Of a stretch of DNA of 64,000 nucleotides, positions 1 to 9,552 are shown piece by piece. Every line of letters begins with the position of its first letter. Positions within the stretch are counted from its first letter, which is position 1. The position numbers and the translations under genes are program-made. The DNA is from Coffea arabica (taxonomy: Eukaryota > Streptophyta > Magnoliopsida > Gentianales > Rubiaceae). The stretch lies in contig NC_092322.1 of the NCBI RefSeq assembly GCF_036785885.1, positions 14,778,466-14,842,465 on the forward strand, read 5' to 3'. The notes under the pieces were generated by a model. The model made no database searches and had not been told where the DNA came from. It saw nothing but the letters and a program-made list of their open reading frames with translations.

Positions 1-44
1 GACAGGGAGTCTTCGGTCGACAGAGAAGAAGAAGAAACAGGGGA

Positions 45-48
<4 letters not shown>

Positions 49-77
<29 letters not shown>

Positions 78-130
78 AAAAGGAAGAAAAGAAAAGAAGG
101 AAAAGAAAAAGGAAAAAAAAAAGAAATTGT
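49..130. repeat. GAAA-type purine microsatellite
   Basis: A run of GAAA units and related purine sequence. 1-640 otherwise holds only AT-rich non-coding sequence, the 68-bp repeat, and the Athila-typical TTGGGAGGCAACCC motif (minus strand) near 583-597. I see no gene there. Confidence 0.8.
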
Positions 131-315
131 TTTGTTTCTATTTTTTTTTTCTTTAGGCTCTATTTAAGCCACGGTGATTTTTTTTTGTTGTTTTGTTTTG
201 TTTTACGGAAATTAATTTCAAAATTTTAAATTATTATCTTATTTTTTATTTATTATTATTTTTTTTTAAATTTTTTTTTTGAATTTTGAAACCCGTACCT
301 TTCTCGCGAACGTGA

Positions 316-468
316 CGCGAGCACGTCAAGAGGGCAAGAAAGCTTTCAGACGATTCTGATTGTGAGCTTCCTGCACGTCATCACGCGGGCGCGTCAAGAG
401 GGCAAGAGAGCTTTCGGACGATTCTGATCGTGAGCTTCTTGCACGTCATCACGCGGGCGCGTCAAGAC
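316..468. repeat. 68-bp tandem repeat, about 2.25 units
   Basis: Units begin at 316, 384 and 452, each starting CGCG(A/G)GC(A/G)CGTCAAGA. Unit 1 and unit 2 differ at only a few positions. The repeat is GC-richer than its surroundings and lies downstream of the Athila integrase. Confidence 0.9.
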
Positions 469-641
469 TGAAGGTCACATACAAATCAGCAAAAACGAAA
501 ATTGAAACCCAAAATCAGTCGAATTCAAGGAAAACATATTTAAACTATCACACGAAATCAAACAAATAATTAAAAGACACAATTGGGTTGCCTCCCAATG
601 AGCGTCTGTTTTTAATGTCTTTGGCTAGACATGGTAAAGTG

Positions 642-1993
642 TCATTGATTAGGACACGGTGGCGCGTCTAGACTTATTGTCTCCACCTCTCCACTTGAAA
701 ATCCTTCGTAGTAATGCTTAAGACGGTGTCCATTCACCACAAATTTGTTGTCTGTTTTAGCGCTCTGGATTTCAACTGCACCATAGGGAAAAATGTGAAT
801 CACAATGAAAGGTCCAATCCAACGGGAACATAGCTTACCTGGGAATAGCTTGAGCCTGGATTGGTACAAGAGGACCTTCTGACCAATCTCAAAGGTTTTT
901 CTAGAAATTTGTTGATCATGAAATGTCCGGCTTTTCTCCTTATAAATTACTGCGTTTTCGTATGCTTCGTTCCGGATCTCCTCCAATTCTTGCAAATCCA
1001 ACTTCCGTTGAGCACCGGCCTCCTCTAAATTCATATTGCATTGTTTTATCGCCCAAAAAACCTTGTGCTCGAACTCTACTAGAAGGTGACACGGCTTCCC
1101 AAATACCAACCTGTACGGTGACATCCATATAGGAGTCTTGTACGCCGTCCGATAGGCCCAGAGTGCGTCCTCCAACCTTTGGCTCCAGTCTTTCCTATCA
1201 GGGCGCACCATTTTCTCTAAAATGGACTTAATCTCCCTATTCGACACCTCTGTTTGACCATTAGTCTGAGGGTGGTATGACGTTGAGACCCTGTGGAGTA
1301 CACCATACTTGCGAAACAACGCAGCTATGGTTCTGTTGCAGAAGTGCGTCCCCTATCACTGACAATAGCTCTTGGCATTCCAAATCGCACAAAAATATTA
1401 GACCGGATAAAATCTGCAACTACTTTCGAGTCATTAGTTCGAGTGGCCTTAGCCTCCATCCATTTAGACACATAATCAACTGCCAGCAAAATATATAAAA
1501 AATCAAATGAAGTAGGAAAAGACCCCATGAAATCTATACCCCAGACATCAAAAATTTCAACAAAAATCAACGGGGCTTGGGGCGTTTGATCTCTACGGGC
1601 TATATTACCTACCGTTTGACAGCGATCACATGACTTACAAAACACATAGGCATCCTTAAACAATGAAGGCCAATAAAATCCACTTTGTAAAATTTTATGA
1701 GCAATTCTCTTGGGTCCAAAATAACCCCCACATGCAAAAGTATGACAAAAAACTAAAATCGATTGAAATTCCACTTCACTTACGCATCTCCTTATCACTT
1801 GATCTGCACATCTCTTCCATAAGTACGGGTCATCCCAGATGAAATACTTGGCGTCGCTCTTCAATTTATCCTTTTTCGATTTTGGCCAACCTGCAGGAAA
1901 ATTGCCAGTCACCAAATAATTAACCAGATCGGCATACCAAGGCAATTGAGAATTTAAAGAAAATAAATGCTCTTCAGGGAATGCATCTCTCAA
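642..1993 (-). pseudogene. Athila pol: integrase, frameshifted
   Basis: Two frames make up one integrase. The first (1993-1325) has the zinc-binding region, with CGGYFGPKR where the family has GGHFG, so a zinc-binding His is replaced by Tyr. The CKSCDRCQ knuckle and the first catalytic Asp (WGIDFMG) follow. The second Asp is in IVSDRG; a one-base frameshift directly after it leads to a stop near 1325. The frame then resumes in 1319-642 with [22 protein letters not shown], the catalytic Glu in [10 protein letters not shown], and the Athila-typical [10 protein letters not shown] and [11 protein letters not shown] motifs. The C-terminal chromatin-contact region ends in [10 protein letters not shown]. 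Confidence 0.9.
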
Positions 1994-2367
1994 TGGTTCA
2001 TTATCCCTTCAACGGGTATACGGCTCAAATGGTCAGCTACTAAATTTTCTGAGCCTCTTTTATCCCTTATCTCCAGGTCAAATTCCTGTAGGAGCAATAT
2101 CCACCGTATGAGCCTCGATTTTGCATCTTTCTCGGTCATCAGGTACCTCAATGCTGCATGATCAGAAAATACAATCACTTTAGCACCTAACAAGTATGAC
2201 CTAAATTTTTCTAAAGCAAAAATAACCGCAAGAAGCTCCTTTTTAGTAGTGGAGTAATTTAATTGGGCTCCATTCAATGCTCGGGATGCATAGTAGATGA
2301 CGTGAGCTGCCTTCCCTACTCTTTGCCCCAATACAGCCCCTACGGCATGGTCACTGGCATCGCACAT
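1990..2367 (-). pseudogene. Athila pol: RNase H
   Basis: Encodes the Ty3-type RNase [16 protein letters not shown] at the start, [20 protein letters not shown], a central [10 protein letters not shown] and the DHLSRI signature at its end. The catalytic Asp, Glu and Asp positions appear kept. It is separated from the reverse transcriptase by stops near 2400 and 2485 and from integrase by a frame change near 1990. Confidence 0.88.
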
Positions 2368-2484
2368 GATCTCAAATGGTAGACTCCAGTCAGGGGGCTA
2401 GATGATTGGAGGTGAAGTCAACAATTCTTTCAACTTGTCGAAGGCTTTCTCACATTTGTCATTGAATTCGAAGGTCACATCCTT

Positions 2485-4416
2485 TTATAGAAGTTGGAAC
2501 AACGGGGCTCCAATTTTTGAAAAATCCTTCATGAACTTTCGGTAAAAACCTGCATGTCCAAGAAAAGAATGAATCTCCCGCACATTTGCGGGGTAAGGTA
2601 ATGCCGATATAATATCTATTTTAGCCTTGTCAACCTCGATACCCTTAGACGATACAACATGACCTAAGACTATCCCGTGGTCAACCATAAAATGACATTT
2701 TTCCCAATTAAGCACAAGATTAGTCTCTATACACCTTATCAGGATCAATTTCAGGTTATCTAGACATGTATCAAAACTATCACCATACACACTGAAATCA
2801 TCCATAAAAATTTCAATAATTTTCTCCACATATTCAGAAAAAATACTTACCATACACCTCTGGAACGTTGCAGGTGCATTGCACAACTCAAATGGCATTC
2901 GTCTATAGGCAAAGGTCCCGAACGGGCACGTGAAGGTTGTCTTCTCTTGATCCTCTGGGGCAATTGCTATCTGAGAGTATCCTGAAAATCCATCCAAAAA
3001 ACAATAGTAAGCCCTACAAGACAAACGTTCAACCATTTGGTAAATGAAAGGGAGAGGGAAACGGTTCTTTTTGGTGACGGCGTTTAACCTACGGTAATCT
3101 ATACACTGCCTCCATCCAGTGGAATTGCGCACTGGCACGAGCTCACCCGTTTGGTTGGCCTCTACCGTCACTCCTGCTTTCTTTAGGACCACCTGGACCG
3201 GACTCACCCAAGGGCTATCAGATATTGCAAAGATGATCCCCACATCTAGCAATTTTAAAATCTCTTTCTTTACAACTTCCATCATGAGGGGGTTGATTCT
3301 CCTTTGAGCCTGCCGAACAGGTTTAGCATCCTCCTCCAGTCTAATCCGGTGCATACAGATGACCGGGCTGATCCCCTTAATGTCTGCGATTGTCCAACCT
3401 ATCGCCTCTTTATGCTCTTTAAGGACTCGGATCAGTTTCTCCTCCTGGGTTTTTGACAGTGCCGATGAGATAATCACCGGGAGTGTCTCATTATCACCCA
3501 GATATGCATATTTCAGGTGCTTTGGTAGAGATTTCAACTCCAGTACAGGTGCCTGCACCACAGATGGCAACACCCTCTGGTGAGGTTCAGGAGTAAAAAT
3601 AGGTAAGACTTCATACCTTTTCGTGGTGGTCTGCAATGAGTGTAATGTACCTATTGTGCATTTTAGATCCTCGCTCCACTCCACCTCAGGAGTTGTCTCC
3701 AACTCGAGGTGCTTGGTTAAAACCACCTCCAACTCATCCCTGCCATCAGTTTCAAACACTTCCTGCACTACAGGGTCAATAGCACTCACAGAGAAAACTG
3801 AGCTAAAGTTGGAGTTTGAGGGATATTTCATAGTATCAAAGATATTGAAATGCACAATTTCCCCATCAAATTCCATGGATAAGGTGCCCTTATTAACATC
3901 AATTTTTGTTTGTGCTGTGCTCATAAAGGGTCTACCTAATAACAACGGTGAGGGATCAGGGGAGTGATCATCATCCATATCAAGTACATAAAAATCAGCT
4001 GGAAATACCAAATCATTAACTTTTACCAACACATCTTCAACCAACCCATCAGGATATGCATTAGTTCGGTCAGCTAATTGAATGATTATTCCAGTTTCTT
4101 TTAATGGACCTAATTTTAGAGAAGTATAGATAGATTTAGGCATGACATTAATTGATACTCCCATATCTAACATGGCCCTTCTGATCACAGTATTACCTAT
4201 CCTACAGAGAATAGTAAACATACTTGGGTCCCTGCACTTTGGTGGGGGCTTTCTCTGCAGGACCGCTGACACATTCTCCCTAACAATAACCCGTTCATCT
4301 CTCCTCAACCGCCTTCGATTGACACACAAGTCCCTTAGGAACTTGGCATATTTTGGTACTTGTTTGATTGCGTCTAAGAGGGGGATATTTATGTCAACCT
4401 TGTAAAAAACCTCCAA
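2485..4416 (-). pseudogene. Athila pol: aspartic protease and reverse transcriptase
   Basis: A 643-codon open stretch. The N-terminal third holds a retroviral-type protease in which the active-site region reads LDMGVSINVMP; Athila usually has LDLGAS, so this copy may be altered there. The reverse transcriptase follows: YRRLNAVTKKNRFPLPFI, CFLDGFSGYSQI, the catalytic FMDD box at about 2800-2812, and the thumb with LGHVVSSKGIEVD. It ends in a stop after GAPLFQLL where the family continues into RNase H. A second in-frame TAG lies near 2400 in the connection segment. In frame with gag but separated from it by the stop at 4435. Confidence 0.9.
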
Positions 4417-4434
4417 GATCTCCTTCTCCTTATC

Positions 4435-6098
4435 CTATTTTTTCAATTTTTCCAACCTGCTAGGAAAAGGAGGCGGGTTAGTTTTAGCTGTAATTATTGG
4501 GTCAGGAAGTACCTTTAGATCTGCACCATTGCTGTCCTCCCTTTCAAACTCATTTTCGATCTTTTCCTCATCCTTATCTTTAGGGATAACAAGTTCAGGC
4601 CCCTGAATTTCCTTCCCGCTCCTCAGGGTCATTGCGCTCACGTTCTTCGGATTTAATTCGGATTGAGATGGCAATTTACCTTGGTTCTGGGAATCCAAAC
4701 GGTTGATTGTTGTGGCCATTTGACTTATCTGATTCCTTATATCCTGCATTTCGAAGTCCGTCCTTTGCTGATTTTGCATAATGGTTGCCTCCGTCCTTTG
4801 CTGATTTTGCGCCATGGTTGTCATCATTTGTTTCATCATCTCCTTCAAAGATGGACCAGAGCTTGGGGGCGGAGGTGGTCGGGGTTGGTATTGCTGCTGG
4901 TACCCTGGTGGCTTATTTGGCACAAAGTTAGACTGCCTGTTCGGTGTAAAGTTGGGTTGCCTATTCCCTCCATAACTGAGGTTGGGATGATCTCTCCACC
5001 CGGGGTTGTAGGTGCTTGAATAAGGGTCGTACTACTTCTTTGGCGCGGGCGCGTGAGCAGCCATGTTCACATGTTCTGCAGTTTCTTCCTGAATCATTGG
5101 GCACATGTCTGCAGAGTGACCTATATCAGTGCAAATCCCGCATACCCTGGCTTGTGATGCATTTCTCACAGCCAATTGCTTAACAAACGCGGTCAACTCA
5201 GTTAGCTGCTGCTGCATGGAGGGTGTCTTTACCTCATTCACCATACGTATTGGAACATCCTCTCTCGTACCGAATTGTTGTGAATTTTCTGCCATACCCT
5301 CTATTAGCTCCCGTGCTTCCTGAGGGGTTTTGTTCACCAGCGCCCCTCCACTTGCAGCATCAATTATGCTCCTGTCTCTGAAAAGGAGCCCCTCATAAAA
5401 ATACTGTATGATCAATGCTCACTTATTTGGTATTGGGGGCACCTGTGCAACAAGTTCTTGAACCGTTCCCAATACTCATAGAGTGACTCCCCTGGATGCT
5501 GCTTGATCCCACAAATTTCTTTCCTCAGACTTGCAGCCCTGGACGCAGGAAAATATTTATCCAAAAATTTTTTCTTCAATTGGTCCCACGTGGTGATGCT
5601 ACCTGGTGACAGGTAGTACAGCTAGTCCTTCGCAGAATCTTTCAAGGAGAAGGGGAATGCCCTCATTTTTATCTGCTCTTCTGTGATACCCGGGGGCTTC
5701 ATACTGTTGCACACGACATCAAATTCCTGCAGATGCTTATACGGCTCTTCACCTGGTAAACCATGAAAAGAGGGTAAAAACTGAATCAGATCAGATTTTA
5801 ATTCAAATAGAATGTTATCATTTAAGGTGGGGAAGGTAATGCATAGAGGCTGCTGCTTTAAATTAGGGGCAGCCAACTCCCTCAATGTTCGTGCATTAGC
5901 CATGGTTCCTTCCTCCTGGTCAGAGTCACTTGAAGTGTCACCAAACGAATCTGTTGGGTCAACTCCTGGCTCAGGTCTCTGAGATGCAGCACTGGAGTGC
6001 TCCTCTCTGAGCTGTCCGGTTTTCTTTCTCGTTCTACGTGCGGTCTTTTCTACCTCCGGATCAAAAATCAAATCACCTGTACGAGAAGATCGAGGCAT
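4435..6098 (-). pseudogene. Athila gag, broken
   Basis: Gag starts at an ATG at 6098 (MPRSSRTGD...), 71 bases inside the primer-binding site. The capsid-like part holds the motif AFPFSLKDSAKD, followed by a TAG stop (about 5620) where the family has Trp. The open frame then resumes with LYYLSPGSI. A frameshift near 5415 separates the ERFKNLLHRCP stretch from QYFYEGLLFRDRS. A CCHC-like knuckle (CGICTDIGHSADMC) lies near 5120-5160. Another stop at 5032 precedes a proline- and glutamine-rich segment (4923-4700), and a further TAG at 4435 separates gag from the protease. At least four disabling changes are visible. Confidence 0.88.
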
Positions 6099-6168
6099 AC
6101 ACTAGAAGAAAACCAGAAAATTAGGACAGAAAAAAATGAATTTAAAAAGAAACAAATAATAACGCCAG

Positions 6169-6186
6169 TCCCCGGCAGCGGCGCCA
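6169..6186 (-). other. Primer-binding site, tRNA-Asp type
   Basis: The minus strand reads TGGCGCCGCTGCCGGGGA, starting 5 bases (ATTTT) after the LTR end. This matches the 3' end expected of plant tRNA-Asp and is the usual site in Athila elements; the tRNA assignment is from family knowledge. Confidence 0.8.
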
Positions 6187-6191
6187 AAAAT

Positions 6192-7808
6192 TGACAGGGT
6201 GTCGAAGCCTGTACAATAATAAAATTAAACCTAGTTGCCAGTTTAAATGACCAAACCCAATTCCAAGTACTGGAGCAGGGACTTTAGGTGTGCAATGGGT
6301 TACTTGATTCACCCTGTTCGCGAAGAGTTTGCTTGATCCGATATACCCGAATAAAATGGTCGACTGAGTATACTTGTTTCTTAAGAAATCCAAAGTAACA
6401 CAGGGGGTGATTTTGTAGGAACGATAACAAGCAAATAAATTCAAATAAGAAAATGAAAATAAAAAATAAATGACTGACTAGAAACTAAACAATACTTCAC
6501 TGAACTCAGAGTAACAATAATTAAAGGTTTGAATCAATTAAAACAAGAAAACAATTAAGAATAAAATCAAGTAGGCAACTTAAAATCAAATGGCAATTCA
6601 CTAAAACCAAGATAATATTAATTAAGGAGCTAGCCAAGAAGTAACTTCAGCAATGGTTCACCTAATTGATCATTGATGCAAGCCAATTCCAATTATTTAC
6701 TGATAAATAGGTTATAACTGCCAAACAAGCGATGCCAGTCAACCCCTCCTTACTGTGTCGGTGATTAAGGTACGCGCGTTAATCACTGCTCTAATTAGGA
6801 AATAATCTCAGGTACGCCCGTAAGATTTAATTACCCAACTGTCTTACGTATTAGAGGAGCCCTATTCTAACCAAATAATGCACTACCAGGGTTATTTTAG
6901 ATTAGCCCGCGTATTCCCTTGACACAAATCTAATCATGCCAGTTGTCACTATTTCAGGACAATTAAACAATTACGGATTTAATTCCCTAAATGACAATAG
7001 GTTACCAAATCAATTAACTATCCGGATCCAAGACAATCAATTAATTAAATAACCATAAGTATAGCAATCAAGAAATATGCGGATACCAATAAATATAAGG
7101 AAAAGATTAAATTAGAACGATCTCACAATTTTTAGACAACCAGAGCCTCCGTTTCTCCTTGACTAGGGTGAGGAGATTAGTTCATATTTGATGAACAAAA
7201 TCCCCAAGAAATTGAAGATAACGCTGCGGCCATTGTCATTGATATTTGAGAATTCAGTCCGTTCCAATCAGGAGGAGATAATAAAGTTACACGACATGCT
7301 CCTCTGCCTCGCTACAGACGACATACGAGGAAAGAAAGAAAAGCTCCAAGTGTTTAACATGAAGAAAAGTCAAAAGCTACCAATTCCTAATGCCTGCCAT
7401 GCGTATGAAAAGTAAAAAGCATTGTTTTTGGGAAAAGTCAACCATTCCTCCTCAATTACAGACGGTCAAAAACTAATCATCAGGCCAGCCGCCAAACTTC
7501 CTTCTTTTCCTTCTTTTTATTATTGCCGCGGCTCACCAGGAGGAAGAAGCCCTTCGTCCGTCACTTCTTTGCGGAAATTACCAAAGTGGGCGTGACTGAC
7601 ATCTTCTCTTTCCCAAAAATGCCCCTGGGACAATCTTTATCATCTGGACTTTTTTCCTGTCAAATTGGCACCTGTTATCATATTTTCGTTCTACTCCCTG
7701 AAATAAGTGCAAATTATGAAAAGTGAGTAGAATCTACTAATTAATTCACATCAGGTCAGGTAATAGGGGAATTAATAATAAAATAAATAGTGAAATTACA
7801 CCCTATCA
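6192..7808 (-). repeat. 5' LTR of the Athila-like element
   Basis: The plus-strand edges are TGACAGGGTGT at 6192 and ACACCCTATCA ending at 7808, an imperfect 11-base inverted repeat with TG/CA ends. The length of 1617 bp fits Athila LTRs. The inner edge lies 5 bases from the primer-binding site. No coding sequence is convincing inside it; the open frames at 7188-7415 and 7523-7726 have no recognisable domain. Confidence 0.85.
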
Positions 7809-7888
7809 TTTTTTCTGTTTTTGTTTTTTCCTTTTTAAAGTTACCAAAGAGTGAATGATATTGGAATACTTGACTTCGTTATATTCTG

Positions 7889-9113
7889 GGGAAAATACCG
7901 GTTTTCATCCCCAAACTTTGGGGTAAAGACACATTTCGTCCCTTAACTTTTGGGCACGATACATTTGATGTCTGAATTTATAATTTTTGACCAATGTCAT
8001 CCTCAAATGGCAATTTAACCAATTTTTAATGGAACTGGTCACGTGAAAATCACATGACCGTTAAGTAAACTTAAATCACATTTTTAACAAAACCTGCCAG
8101 TTTCCCATAAAAAGCTGGTATGTTATGGGCAATTTATTATTTTTTTTAACTTTCACATATTTAATTTATGTTAAATACAAAACATACTAGTTTTCCTTTG
8201 GGTGCTATTTAACCAATTTTTCCTATAAAGAGCTGGTATGTTTCCCATAAAGAACTGGTACAAAACATACTACAAAACCTGCCAGTTTCCCATAAAGAAC
8301 TGGTATGTTACGGGCAATTTATATATTTTTTTTAACTTTCACATATTTAATTTATGTTAAATAAAAAACATACTAGTTTTCCTTTGGGCGCTATTTAATC
8401 AATTTTTCGTATAAAAAGCTGGTACAAAACATACTACAAAACTTGCCAACTTCCCATAAAGAGCTGGTATGTTATGGGCAATTTATTATTTTTTTTAACT
8501 TTCACATATTTAATTTATGTTAAATACAAAACATACTAGTTCAATGGGTAAAAATATGTTATGAATAACTCAAAGTTTATACTTTTAATGGTTCAATGGG
8601 TAAAAATATGTTATGAATAATTGAAGGGCCAAATTTTTACTATTTAAATAGTTCAATGGCTGCTCAAATAATTTGCTCTTATATAAATAGTAAAAGTATG
8701 CAAAGTATATGTAATTTTTAAATTTTGAGAGGTGCTTTTTGTAACTATTAAAAATCTCAAGGGATGTTTGTGAAATTATCCCTTTTCATTTTTCATGCTG
8801 ATTATTTCTTTTCTTGCCTATTTTTCATTTTATCCTTATTTTTAGCTTTTTCTCCCCTTACGTACGGGACGCAAGTATTTGGATGGATGCTTAGTCAAAA
8901 TTGCCAAAAGTTGACTGATTGCATGCAAGAAACTAGTAGGTTTTGTTAAAAATGTGATTTAATTTTACTTAAGGGTCATATGATTTTCACGCGATTAGTT
9001 CCATTAAAAATGGGCTAAATTGCCGTTTGAGGATGACATTGGTCAAAAATTATTAATTCAGACATCAAATGTGTCGTTCCTAAAAGTTGGAGGATGAAAA
9101 CCGGCATTTTCCC
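7889..9113. mobile_element. Mutator-like non-autonomous element, 1225 bp
   Basis: The ends are GGGAAAATACCGGTTTTCAT at 7889 and the inverse CCGGCATTTTCCC ending at 9113. The inverted-repeat similarity runs about 200 bp inward on both sides, including the paired segments near 8030-8090 and 8940-9010. It is flanked by ttatattctg (7879-7888) and ttttatcctg (9114-9123), a diverged 9-10 bp target duplication. The paralogous site at about 39590-39610 reads straight through (cttccttttatcctg), so it is the empty site. There is no transposase. Assignment to Mutator rests on the long TIRs and 9-10 bp duplication. Confidence 0.85.
8087..8560. repeat. Tandem array inside the Mutator-like element, 3 units
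   Basis: Units start at 8087, 8272 and 8436 with ACAAAACCTGCCAGTTTCCC or a close variant. The periods are 185 and 164 bp. A smaller duplication with GTTCAATGGGTAAAAATATG follows at about 8540 and 8590. Confidence 0.85.
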
Positions 9114-9552
9114 TTTTATCCTGTCTAGGTTTTGAAACTGCTCCAAACTCAATTTGCTTCTCCAAATTCCAATTGCGTCAATGTATCACCTTCATTTCTC
9201 ATATTTTCTCCACTTTCTATAATTTTGCCCTAGGTCATGTCAAAAGGTCTTGTATGGTCTAATAAAGAACCATTATCTCCACAAGTTACACTCGGATATC
9301 TAGCTCATAACATATGCCCTTTATTTTTTTTGGGGTAAAATACACTTTAGCCCCCAGTGATTTAGTGCTTTGTAACATAACCTCCATATGTTTTCAAAAA
9401 TTATACATAAATCCCCCATGATTTGGATTAAAATATCAAAATAACAAAATTTGCATTCCATAATAAAGTCAACTAAAATGTCAAAAGTACTCGTATATAA
9501 AGTTGAAAATTATTTATTAGTCACCGAAGGGGTTATATAAAGCACTACACCA

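Larger units (their letters stand above)
1..7808 (-). mobile_element. Athila-like Ty3/gypsy LTR retrotransposon, decayed, 3' end outside window
   Basis: On the minus strand the order is LTR (7808-6192), primer-binding site, gag, protease, reverse transcriptase, RNase H, integrase. This is Ty3/gypsy order, with integrase after RT. The integrase tail and the tRNA-Asp type primer-binding site point to the Athila lineage. Every coding module is broken by in-frame stops or frameshifts, so the copy cannot be autonomous. The element continues past base 1: the 3' LTR is not in the window, since 1-640 does not resemble the 5' LTR. The right edge abuts sequence that is homologous to 39530 onwards, which fixes the insertion boundary at 7808. 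A target-site duplication cannot be tested because the other end is missing. Confidence 0.93.

Noticed and set aside
1-23. Window starts GACAGGGAGTC, like the Athila LTR edge TGACAGGGTGTC
   Set aside because: Similarity stops after about 12 bases and the coding region begins at 642, leaving no room for a 1.6 kb LTR; treated as chance or a short duplication.
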